DNA of 6,247 nt from a bacterium (GCA_030432135.1 JAUIHD010000025.1:1-6247); one strand, 5' to 3'. Counted from the first letter of the stretch, positions 1-5,222 are shown. The notes: a model not told the origin generated them from the sequence alone. Numbers and translations: made by a program.

Positions 1-884
1 CTATGAATAAATATCGGACCAATAATATTATCGATAAGTCCTACAATAAATATGCCCCACAAAAGAAGTCCGATGCCTGAATAGTACATTCCTGTAACAA
101 GTTCATACACAGATATTGGGACAATCATAAGCATTGGTCCAATAAGCGGCAAGATAGCGATAATAGAAGTAATAACTGCAAGCAAAAGCGCATCGCCTAT
201 TCCGAAGATCTTGAAACCTATATAGGCTACAAAGCCCTGTGTGATGCCTACAATAATCCTACCAGAAACGACAGCGCGCATAATGGATGCGACCTCTTTC
301 CCTATTTTCTTATCTATAGTGTCAGCAAGAGGACTTGTATATAGGACGCCTTCGTAGAGCTTGTGACCATCTTTGAGCAGATAAAACAGTGAAAGTGAGA
401 GAATGGCGATGCTAATTACCCAACTGATAATGTTGGCAAAAAGACCTTGTACGTTTTCGGCCACCCATTTGAGACCATTTTCAATATAAACTCCCATTTT
501 TTCCACAGAGATAGTTCCTTGCTTATAAACAGGTATTTTGTCGGCAATAAGATTGTCAAAACGCACAATTGCGTCGTTTATACCGACAGTCCTCGTATCA
601 AGAGATGAAGCAAACGAGATAGATTCTTTTACTACAAGACCGCCAATGAGTGATATTGGAATAATAACAACCAGCAACACAAGTACCGTAGTAATGAAGG
701 CGGCCAAATTATCTTTTTTGACACTTCTTTTTAATTTCTTATAGAGCGGATAAGAGATAACAGCAAGCACCGTTGCCAAAAATATCTCCGCAAGAAATGG
801 TTTGAATATAAAGAATCCAAGGACAAGTCCAAAGAGTAGTGCGAAGCTGACCCATATAAGTCGTATATGTTTCTCTGATTTCAT
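1..884 (-). CDS. AI-2E family transporter (PF01594-type), C-terminus cut by the window edge
   Basis: My own translation from the ATG at 884 down to the edge gives 294 codons with no stop, so the C-terminus is missing. Full-length members usually have about 330-370 residues, so probably some 40-70 residues are lost. The protein starts MKSEKHIRLIWV and has paired hydrophobic segments at about 8-47, another at 61-84, a polar loop at about 85-145, and further segments at 148-170, 205-227, 231-260 and 268-288. Family hallmarks are FYLLKDG (167-173), PLIGPMLMIVP (246-256) and the C-terminal IDNIIGP (284-290). The family includes the E. coli TqsA autoinducer-2 exporter and Na+/H+ antiporters, so the name says little about the substrate here. 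It is the last visible gene of the secA operon, 30 nt after the dsbB stop. There is no Shine-Dalgarno sequence, but an extended -10-like box lies 7 nt before the ATG. Family call is firm; function is unknown. Confidence 0.9.
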   Translation of the reverse strand, partial: MKSEKHIRLIWVSFALLFGLVLGFFIFKPFLAEIFLATVLAVISYPLYKKLKRSVKKDNLAAFITTVLVLLVVIIPISLIGGLVVKESISFASSLDTRTVGINDAIVRFDNLIADKIPVYKQGTISVEKMGVYIENGLKWVAENVQGLFANIISWVISIAILSLSLFYLLKDGHKLYEGVLYTSPLADTIDKKIGKEVASIMRAVVSGRIIVGITQGFVAYIGFKIFGIGDALLLAVITSIIAILPLIGPMLMIVPISVYELVTGMYYSGIGLLLWGIFIVGLIDNIIGPIFIH

Positions 885-891
885 TGTTGTA

Positions 892-900
892 ATTGTATCA
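892..900 (-). promoter_or_regulatory. Possible extended -10 promoter for the AI-2E transporter gene (leaderless type)
   Basis: Read on the minus strand this is TGATACAAT: a TGn extension followed by TACAAT, five of six matches to TATAAT. Seven bases separate it from the ATG at 884, so transcription would start at or next to the start codon. I see no good -35 hexamer about 17 bases upstream, which is tolerable for an extended -10 promoter. It lies in the gap between dsbB and this gene. It may supplement operon read-through or be a chance match in AT-rich DNA. Confidence 0.4.
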
Positions 901-914
901 AAGAATGCAGAGGC

Positions 915-1424
915 TTACAGACTATTTCTGTGATTGTTTTTGATAGAGAAATAAGAGCAAAGTGAAGTAAAGAGAAGAATGGTAAATGACATCATAGGTA
1001 TAGTAATAAAACCAAGCACCACAATATCTACATTACTACACGAATCAATACTTCCTGGTTCACAGAAAACTGAAGGTGTAGAAGTTGTCTGTATTAGAAT
1101 ATGATAAATACTTATAAGTAGACCGATAATTGAAAGTGTAAGTACGGATCGCCAGATATCTTTTATTTTGTATGTATATGCAGTGAGCAAAATAACCGGT
1201 ATCGGAAAAATAAAAATTCTTTGATACCAACAGAGAAGACATGGTTCAAAATAAAACACATGAGAGTATATAAGGGAGCCGAGCGTAGCGACCAGTGTCA
1301 CCAACATACAGAAAGGCAGACTGTAGTTTTTAAACAATTCACTTTTATATACAAAGGGTACACTGATAGCTGACAGAAAAAGGATAACAGTACCGAGCCC
1401 AAGAATAATATTAAATATTTCCAT
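915..1424 (-). CDS. dsbB: DsbB/BdbC-family disulfide bond formation protein
   Basis: A 169-residue polytopic membrane protein. Hydrophobic segments lie at about 4-27, 34-56, 66-84, 93-112 and 134-157. The first extracytoplasmic redox pair is Cys62-Cys65 in PCLLCWYQR, the usual DsbB/BdbC signature. The second is Cys121 and Cys129 in VFCEPGSIDSCS, just before the last membrane segment. All four catalytic cysteines are present, so it should reoxidise a DsbA-like thioredoxin and pass electrons to quinone, although no DsbA partner is in the window. Length and layout match the family, closer to the BdbC form of Gram-positive bacteria. Its start overlaps the end of the DedA gene by 14 nt, which suggests coupled translation; a weak AAGAGA purine run lies upstream. 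Downstream of secA it fits a role in oxidising exported proteins. Family assignment is strong; the symbol is by analogy. Confidence 0.93.
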   Translation of the reverse strand: MEIFNIILGLGTVILFLSAISVPFVYKSELFKNYSLPFCMLVTLVATLGSLIYSHVFYFEPCLLCWYQRIFIFPIPVILLTAYTYKIKDIWRSVLTLSIIGLLISIYHILIQTTSTPSVFCEPGSIDSCSNVDIVVLGFITIPMMSFTILLFTSLCSYFSIKNNHRNSL

Positions 1425-2070
1425 ACGAATTTTTCTCTTTTTTATTTTTTAGATATAGATAAATTAAAGCACACAGTCCAGTAACAGCAATAACAAGAAG
1501 TGCGACTTTTTCCCACCTGCCTATTATTTCAGCATACTCAAGATACACCTCCCCCACTTGCCACCCAACAAAACCAAGGATGGCCGCACGAACCAAGGTT
1601 CCAAGAAAAGACATGGTCAGGTACGGAACTACCGGCATGCGTGCGATACCGGCACCGAGCGCAATGACTACCGCAGGTACGATGGGTACAATACGCGCAA
1701 TCAGTACAGAGATAGTATCTCTGTTGTTCTTTTGAAAAAAGGTACGCGCCTCTTCGAGGCTATTTTCGGTAACACCGAAAATAGCGCCCCATTTTATGAG
1801 AATTGTAGTACCGACATAACGAGCAATTGAATACACTACAAGTGACCCAAAAGAAACCCCAACTGCTGCGGGAAGAGCGACATTATACATAAGCGACCAG
1901 AGCATGCTTATACCCACAGCACCTTCAACAAAAAGAAACCCGCCCCCAAGCATCACTACCGCAGAAGGAATAGGGGCAATAATTTCTTCAATTAAAGATG
2001 CGATTAGTACCCCAAAAGGACCAAGAGGTAAAATATGTGTCTGTAAAAAAATTACGACGCCATGAATCAT
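1411..2070 (-). CDS. DedA / VTT-domain family membrane protein
   Basis: A 219-residue membrane protein. The N-terminal re-entrant/helix region at about 5-48 carries EEIIAPIPSAVVMLGGG, a version of the DedA acidic-x-PxPS motif. Hydrophobic segments follow at about 55-90 and 120-142, then GAGIARMPVVPYL (139-151), a Gly-rich helix with GFVGWQVGEVY (166-176), a final helix at about 187-207 and a Lys-rich tail. DedA proteins are flippase-like and are linked to undecaprenyl-phosphate or phospholipid recycling and membrane homeostasis. The conserved RxxPxxR-type motif reads RIVPIVP here (126-132), so the second arginine appears replaced by proline, and the usual PSE is PSA. The start lies 4 nt after the secA stop, and the end overlaps the dsbB start by 14 nt, so it is very likely cotranscribed. 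No clear Shine-Dalgarno; a -10-like TAGAAT lies 6 nt upstream. Family call strong, substrate unknown. Confidence 0.9.
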   Translation of the reverse strand: MIHGVVIFLQTHILPLGPFGVLIASLIEEIIAPIPSAVVMLGGGFLFVEGAVGISMLWSLMYNVALPAAVGVSFGSLVVYSIARYVGTTILIKWGAIFGVTENSLEEARTFFQKNNRDTISVLIARIVPIVPAVVIALGAGIARMPVVPYLTMSFLGTLVRAAILGFVGWQVGEVYLEYAEIIGRWEKVALLVIAVTGLCALIYLYLKNKKEKNSYGNI

Positions 2071-2074
2071 GTGT

Positions 2075-4561
2075 TTATTCTACGACTTTCCACCCGTCTT
2101 TAACATGGTCTTCAACTTTTTTGAATTTCACTTCTTTCTTTTCGTCCCCTTTTTCCATCATCACTTTTTCATTCCGTCCAATTTTCTTCTCAGCAACATA
2201 CCCTTCTGCTTGATTCAATATTTTTTCAGCCTGCTCTCGAGCACGCGCCATTTCTTCTTGTTCATGCGTAAGTAATCCTGCCCCAACTCGCGGAAGCACA
2301 TTTTTTATTTGCACTTCAATAGACTCTTCCATTTCTTTAAAGATGCGAAGTCCTTCTTTTTTGTATTCAACCAATGGATCATGCCCGCCATATGCACGAA
2401 GATTTACACTTGAACGTAAGTAGTCCATCGTCTCAAGATGTTCAACCCAAAACATATCTGTTGTTTCAAGTATTGCTCGACGTGCAACAGCAATAAATCT
2501 TTCACCCACCTGTTGGCGATGACTTATAAGTACCTCTTTTTCTTGCTCCGTAGCAGTATTGAAAACTTCTTCTATATATTTTTCAATATCTGCATCGGTT
2601 CCCTCAAGCATTAAGCGCCGCCTATTGTAGACCGTTTGTCTTTGCTGGTTGATCACATCGTCAAATTCGAGCACATGTTTTCGCGCATCAAAGTTGAACC
2701 CCTCAATCTTCTGTTGTGCACCTTCAAGTGATCGTGTAATGAGTTTATTTTGGATCGGTTCATCCTCAGGAATTTTAAATGTTCCCATCATTGCCTTTAC
2801 CCTATCTCCTGCAAAAATGCGCATGAGTGAGTCCTCCAATGAAACAAAAAATTGTGTTTCTCCAGGATCACCTTGACGCCCAGATCGTCCCCGAAGCTGA
2901 TTGTCGATTCGTCGTGCCTCATGACGCTCTGTACCAAGCACAAAAAGACCACCGAGTGTTTTTACCTCTTCGTATTCTTCATTGGTTGCATTTGGACCAC
3001 CAAGCTTAATGTCAACACCACGACCAGCCATGTTGGTAGCAATAGTAACCGCCCCCTTTTTACCAGCCTCTGCAACAATTTCTCCCTCGTGCTCATGGTT
3101 CTTAGCGTTAAGCATTTGGTACTTAATACCTTCTTTCTTCAAGAAATCAGCGAGGAGTTCATTTTTCTCAATAGAAACTGTACCAATAAGTACCGGCTGT
3201 CCTTTTCGGTTTCGTTCTGTAACTTCTCGAGCAATTGCTTTCCACTTACCTTTTTCAGTTTGGAAAATGTAATCATGGTTGTCTATACGAGCAATCGGCT
3301 TATTGGTAGGTATTTCGATCGTATCAAGTGTATACACTTTGTAGAATTCTTCGGCAGAAGTAAGTGCGGTACCCGTCATACCTGCAAGCTTGTTATACAT
3401 TCGAAAATAGTTTTGATATGTGATAGAAGCATAGGTCCGAGATTCTTCTTTTATAGAAACCCCTTCCTTTGCTTCAATCGCCTGGTGAAGCCCTTCAGAC
3501 CATCGCCGCCCCGGCTGTAATCTCCCGGTAAATGGATCAACAATCACCACTTCATTATTTTTGACCACATATTCCTGATCATTTCTATAGAGCGCACGCG
3601 CCTTAATAGCTGTTTCGAGATGGTGTACATATTTAATACCTCCTTCAGAATAGATATTTTCCATTCCAAGTGCCTGCTCTGCCTTAGTAATACCTGAGTC
3701 TTTTACTTTTATAGACTTGTGCTTTTCATCAACTTCATAATCAACATCCTGTTCAAGAGTTCGTGCAATATCGGCAAACCTTACATACAAGTCTTCAGAA
3801 CGACGAGTTGGTGCAGAGATAATAAGTGGAGTTCGTGCCTCATCAATCAAAATAGAGTCGACCTCGTCGACAATGGCAAAATGGTGACCTCGCTGCCGTA
3901 ATTTCTCTTTATCATATTCGAGGTTGTCTCTGAGATAATCGAAGCCAAACTCTTGGTTTGTACCATATGTAATATCAGCCGCGTATGCTTCCTGACGTGA
4001 GACAGGCCTAAGAAACTCAGTCACCACTTTGTATGACCCTTCCTCGTCTCGCTCTTCATCTTTTTCTACATGAGTCTTGTCATATATAAATGACTCACCA
4101 TGATTTACCACACCAACTGTAAGACCAAGCGCTTCGTAGAGTTGTCCCATCCATACAGCGTCACGACGAGAGAGATAATCGTTTACCGTGATAACATGTA
4201 CCCCTTTTCCAGTAAGTGCATTAAGATAAACTGGTAATGTACCAACAAGCGTCTTACCTTCTCCCGTTTTCATCTCAGCGATCCCTCTTTCATGCAATAC
4301 AACCCCACCGATAAGTTGTGTATCGAAGTGACGCATGCCAGTAGTTCTTTTTGACATCTCTCGTACTGTCGCAAATGCTTCTGGAAGAAGCTCATCGAGA
4401 ACCACCCCCTCTGTGATTCTCTTTTTAAATTCTTCTGTTTTCTGTCGAAGTTCGTCATCAGAGAGCACAGAAAATCCCGCTTCAAGTGCGTTTATGTTCT
4501 CGACGATTTTTTTATGCCGAGACAGCTTATCGAGGCCTAATATACGTGATATAAAGCTCAT
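2075..4561 (-). CDS. secA: SecA, preprotein translocase ATPase (828 aa)
   Basis: Motor ATPase that pushes unfolded preproteins through SecYEG at the membrane. Walker A is EMKTGEGKT (96-104) and Walker B is VDEVDSILIDEARTP (231-245). The preprotein-binding domain spans about 220-365, with VDPFTGRLQPGRRWSEGLHQA (341-361) at its return. Helicase domain 2 has TNMAGRGVDIKLGG (509-522) and the motif VI region QLRGRSGRQGDPGE (555-568). The scaffold helix is at about 621-652, and WVEHLETMDYLR (705-716) marks the two-helix-finger region. Three oddities: a charged insertion at about 161-190 before EAYAADITYGTN; only about 46 residues between scaffold helix and finger, so the helical wing domain looks lost or very short; and no CxC...CH zinc motif at the lysine/glutamate-rich C-terminus. 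I chose the ATG at 4561 (MSFISRILGL) because a TTG start at 4588 would add nine residues encoded across the promoter. First gene of the operon; DedA begins 4 nt after its stop. Confidence 0.98.
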   Translation of the reverse strand: MSFISRILGLDKLSRHKKIVENINALEAGFSVLSDDELRQKTEEFKKRITEGVVLDELLPEAFATVREMSKRTTGMRHFDTQLIGGVVLHERGIAEMKTGEGKTLVGTLPVYLNALTGKGVHVITVNDYLSRRDAVWMGQLYEALGLTVGVVNHGESFIYDKTHVEKDEERDEEGSYKVVTEFLRPVSRQEAYAADITYGTNQEFGFDYLRDNLEYDKEKLRQRGHHFAIVDEVDSILIDEARTPLIISAPTRRSEDLYVRFADIARTLEQDVDYEVDEKHKSIKVKDSGITKAEQALGMENIYSEGGIKYVHHLETAIKARALYRNDQEYVVKNNEVVIVDPFTGRLQPGRRWSEGLHQAIEAKEGVSIKEESRTYASITYQNYFRMYNKLAGMTGTALTSAEEFYKVYTLDTIEIPTNKPIARIDNHDYIFQTEKGKWKAIAREVTERNRKGQPVLIGTVSIEKNELLADFLKKEGIKYQMLNAKNHEHEGEIVAEAGKKGAVTIATNMAGRGVDIKLGGPNATNEEYEEVKTLGGLFVLGTERHEARRIDNQLRGRSGRQGDPGETQFFVSLEDSLMRIFAGDRVKAMMGTFKIPEDEPIQNKLITRSLEGAQQKIEGFNFDARKHVLEFDDVINQQRQTVYNRRRLMLEGTDADIEKYIEEVFNTATEQEKEVLISHRQQVGERFIAVARRAILETTDMFWVEHLETMDYLRSSVNLRAYGGHDPLVEYKKEGLRIFKEMEESIEVQIKNVLPRVGAGLLTHEQEEMARAREQAEKILNQAEGYVAEKKIGRNEKVMMEKGDEKKEVKFKKVEDHVKDGWKVVE
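2077..2082 (-). promoter_or_regulatory. Possible -10 box before the DedA gene
   Basis: The minus strand reads TAGAAT, five of six matches to TATAAT, ending 6 bases before the DedA ATG at 2070, a spacing typical of leaderless transcripts. It overlaps the last codons and stop of secA (GTA GAA TAA), so coding constraint alone may explain it. There is no TGn extension or recognisable -35. Weak on its own; listed because the same arrangement recurs before secA and the AI-2E gene. Confidence 0.2.
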
Positions 4562-4571
4562 AAAGTGCCCT

Positions 4572-4580
4572 ATTATAACA
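4572..4580 (-). promoter_or_regulatory. secA operon promoter, extended -10, nearly leaderless
   Basis: The minus strand reads TGTTATAAT, a TGn extension plus a perfect TATAAT. Ten bases (AGGGCACTTT) separate it from the secA ATG at 4561, so a start 6-7 bases after the -10 box falls near 4565-4566 and leaves a leader of about 4-5 nt, with no room for a ribosome binding site. The -35 zone lies within the arm of the preceding terminator hairpin and has no good hexamer. This placement also argues against the upstream TTG start for secA. Confidence 0.7.
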
Positions 4581-4581
4581 C

Positions 4582-4632
4582 AAAACAAAGAAAAACAGCT
4601 CGTCTCGGCAACGGGCTGTTTTTCTTTGTTTT
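4582..4632 (-). terminator. Intrinsic terminator after the histone-like gene
   Basis: The arms AAAACAAAGAAAAACAGC (4582-4599) and GCTGTTTTTCTTTGTTTT (4615-4632) pair perfectly over 18 bp. With a G-T pair and two more pairs plus a closing A-T inside, this becomes a 22-bp stem around a 7-nt loop. On the minus strand the hairpin is preceded by A-rich and followed by T-rich sequence (CTGTTTTTCTTTGTTTT), as expected of a Rho-independent terminator. It is sequence-symmetric and could work in both directions, but no plus-strand gene approaches it. The last base pair lies inside the TAA stop of the histone-like gene. Confidence 0.88.
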
Positions 4633-4783
4633 ATCGCTTCTTTCGGCGAGCGGTAGTCTTTCGCTTAGGAGCTGCTTTCTTCTTTGTAGTTTTCTTTGCA
4701 GCTGTCTTTCGCTTAGGAGCTGCTTTCTTCTTTGTAGTTTTCTTTGCAGCTGTCTTTCGCTTAGGAGCTTTTTTTGCAGGCAT
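4631..4783 (-). CDS. Small histone-H1-like Lys/Ala-rich DNA-binding protein (50 aa)
   Basis: My translation from the ATG at 4783 to TAA at 4631-4633 gives 50 residues beginning MPAKKAPKRKTAAKK and ending TTARRKKR. It contains 20 Lys and 6 Arg, no acidic residues, and is otherwise mostly Ala, Thr and Pro. It consists of a 16-residue unit, KRKTAAKKTTKKKAAP, present twice in exact tandem, followed by a third partial KRKT and an Arg/Lys tail. This composition resembles the KAAPK-type tails of histone H1, the chlamydial Hc proteins and bacterial AlgP-like proteins, so nucleoid or nucleic-acid binding is the likely role; that is by composition, not homology. No Shine-Dalgarno is evident. The gene stands alone between an AT-rich upstream region and its own terminator, which overlaps the stop codon. 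Frames giving LLSERQLQRKLQRRKQ in the same strand are shadows. The repeat length may vary between strains. Confidence 0.82.
   Translation of the reverse strand: MPAKKAPKRKTAAKKTTKKKAAPKRKTAAKKTTKKKAAPKRKTTARRKKR
4656..4769 (-). repeat. Exact 48-bp tandem repeat inside the histone-like gene
   Basis: Two identical 48-bp copies, 4656-4703 and 4704-4751, are followed by an 18-bp partial third copy at 4752-4769 starting GTCTTTCGCTTAGGAGCT. The period is 16 codons, so the frame is kept. Identity at every third-codon position indicates recent duplication or ongoing homogenisation, not selection on protein sequence alone. Confidence 0.93.
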
Positions 4784-4833
4784 GTTAGAAAAGTTTTGAC
4801 ACTTAAATTTATTTTTAATATTTTGAGATCATT

Positions 4834-4850
4834 CAATAAAAATTTTATTG
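4834..4850. repeat. Perfect AT-rich palindrome (possible operator) upstream of the histone-like gene
   Basis: CAATAAAA-A-TTTTATTG: two 8-bp arms around one central base, about 50 bp upstream of the histone-like start codon. It could be a dimeric regulator site or a weak hairpin in the leader. In DNA this AT-rich some palindromes arise by chance, and no protein partner can be named. Confidence 0.35.
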
Positions 4851-4865
4851 ATGTTCGACCTATTT

Positions 4866-4895
4866 AAATTATCTCTCAAAAAAAGTTTGCAACAA
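4866..4895 (-). promoter_or_regulatory. Possible promoter of the histone-like gene
   Basis: On the minus strand TTGTTG (4895-4890) and TAATTT (4871-4866) are separated by 18 bp. TAATTT is a partial match to TATAAT. A transcript from here would have a leader of roughly 75 nt that includes the palindrome at 4834-4850. Other AT-rich hexamers nearby could serve equally well, so this is only one candidate. Confidence 0.22.
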
Positions 4896-4948
4896 TGTTT
4901 TTTTAAAAAAATTTGTGGATAACTTTTTTCTTTTTATTTTTTGCAAAC
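4885..4948. repeat. Inverted repeat GTTTGCAA/TTGCAAAC flanking the DnaA box
   Basis: GTTTGCAA at 4885-4892 and its exact reverse complement TTGCAAAC at 4941-4948 are separated by 48 bp of T/A-rich sequence that holds the DnaA box at 4914-4922. The arms are among the few GC-containing words in this stretch. The spacing is long for a transcription-factor operator and could instead be a cruciform or looping site. Confidence 0.4.
4914..4922 (-). promoter_or_regulatory. Perfect DnaA-box sequence TTATCCACA
   Basis: The minus strand reads TTATCCACA, an exact match to the consensus DnaA box TTATNCACA. It sits in a 213-bp stretch (4784-4996) in which I count 42 G+C, about 20%. I find no second exact box and no dnaA or dnaN in the window, so this may be an origin fragment, a DnaA-titration or regulatory site, or a chance match. 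Confidence 0.4.
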
Positions 4949-4958
4949 CTCACAAAAA

Positions 4959-4984
4959 TTTTTTACAAAAAGTTTTTTACAAAA
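4959..4984. repeat. Two direct copies of TTTTTTACAAAA
   Basis: Identical 12-bp words at 4959-4970 and 4973-4984 repeat with a 14-bp period in the AT-rich region, next to the DnaA box and the small-RNA terminator. They could be an unwinding element or simple low-complexity sequence. Confidence 0.4.
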
Positions 4985-4996
4985 TAAAAACTCCTC

Positions 4997-5038
4997 AAAA
5001 CAAAAACGAGCAGAAAAGTTTCTGCTCGTTTTTGTTTT
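4997..5038 (-). terminator. Strong intrinsic terminator ending the putative small RNA
   Basis: AAAACAAAAACGAGCAGA (4997-5014) pairs perfectly with TCTGCTCGTTTTTGTTTT (5021-5038), giving 18 bp plus possible extra A-T pairs in the small loop. On the minus strand the core GAGCAG/CTGCTC stem is followed by TTTTTGTTTT. The A-tract makes it symmetrical, so it could act on both strands. It directly abuts the long helix at 5037-5119, and no minus-strand protein gene lies between it and the TPR terminator. Confidence 0.85.
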
Positions 5039-5132
5039 CTGTTCACACACGGCCAACGGCGGCTATCTCCATACAAATGTCTTTTGTGAGTGCGAGCCGT
5101 TGACCATGTCTAAACAGAAGGCGCTCACACAT
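4997..5132 (-). ncRNA. Putative structured small RNA with its own terminator; family not recognised
   Basis: There is no plausible reading frame here, but the minus strand folds well. Bases 5119-5096 pair with 5060-5037 in a 24-bp helix, starting UUCUGUUUAGAC and closing on GUGUGAACAGAA. Of four non-Watson-Crick positions, three are C-A on the plus strand but G-U on the minus strand, which points to a minus-strand transcript. The 35-nt apical region can form a small hairpin (ACAAA/UUUGU, with CUC/GAG below). A terminator follows with a 2-nt overlap. I compared it by eye with SRP RNA and tmRNA and saw no signature motif of either. The 5' end is a guess from a weak promoter. It could instead be a decayed element or a long tail of the TPR transcript. 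Confidence 0.45.
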
Positions 5133-5137
5133 ACCCT

Positions 5138-5179
5138 AGATTAGAAAAAAAATATAGAAAAGTAAACCCTAACCAAATG
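5138..5179 (-). promoter_or_regulatory. Candidate promoters for the putative small RNA
   Basis: Two weak options exist on the minus strand. TTTACT (5166-5161) and TAATCT (5143-5138) have a 17-bp spacer and would start near 5131. TATATT (5156-5151), a five-of-six -10 match, has CATTTG at -35 with a 17-bp spacer and would start near 5144. Both lie between the TPR terminator and the folded RNA, where a promoter is expected, but neither is a strong match. Confidence 0.25.
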
Positions 5180-5191
5180 CTTTATATAAAA

Positions 5192-5222
5192 CGCAAAGCC
5201 CCGCCAAAGGCGGGGACTTGCG
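5192..5222 (-). terminator. GC-rich hairpin terminator downstream of the TPR gene
   Basis: CCCCGCC (5199-5205) and GGCGGGG (5209-5215) form a perfect 7-bp stem with a 3-nt loop. After a 2x2 internal loop a second 5-bp stem, CGCAA/TTGCG, closes it. On the minus strand GCG is followed by TTTTATAT, a short T-tract. It lies about 85 nt after the TPR stop codon. There is no T-tract on the plus side, so it should work for minus-strand transcripts. Confidence 0.75.

Noticed and set aside
2852..3520. 222-residue plus-strand frame
   Set aside because: It lies fully antisense to conserved SecA motifs and has no family-like features or start signal.
4562..4588. TTG start giving a nine-residue N-terminal extension of SecA
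   Set aside because: The extension is encoded by the -10 region and the terminator arm; SecA proteins normally begin close to the MSFISRILG-like sequence at 4561.
4656..4769. CRISPR-like reading of the 48-bp repeats
   Set aside because: The copies are directly adjacent with no spacers and are in frame within a coding sequence.
4335..4799. Plus-strand frame with a hydrophobic FFFVVFFAAVFRLGA repeat, resembling a membrane protein
   Set aside because: It is the antisense shadow of Lys-rich codons and of the start of secA, and it spans a terminator and promoter of the other strand.
4796..4824. Plus-strand TTGACA at 4796-4801 with TATTTT 17 bp later
   Set aside because: It has a good -35 but a poor -10, and no gene or structured RNA follows on the plus strand before the terminator at 4997.
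4573..4836. 87-residue minus-strand frame with LLSERQLQRKLQRRKQ repeats
   Set aside because: It overlaps the 50-residue Lys/Ala frame on the same strand, crosses the terminator hairpin and the secA promoter, and its repeats simply follow the DNA repeat in another frame. The Lys/Ala frame ends exactly at the terminator and has a coherent composition.
5162..5172. CCCTAA words resembling telomeric repeat
   Set aside because: Only isolated copies, no tandem array, in a bacterial gene context.
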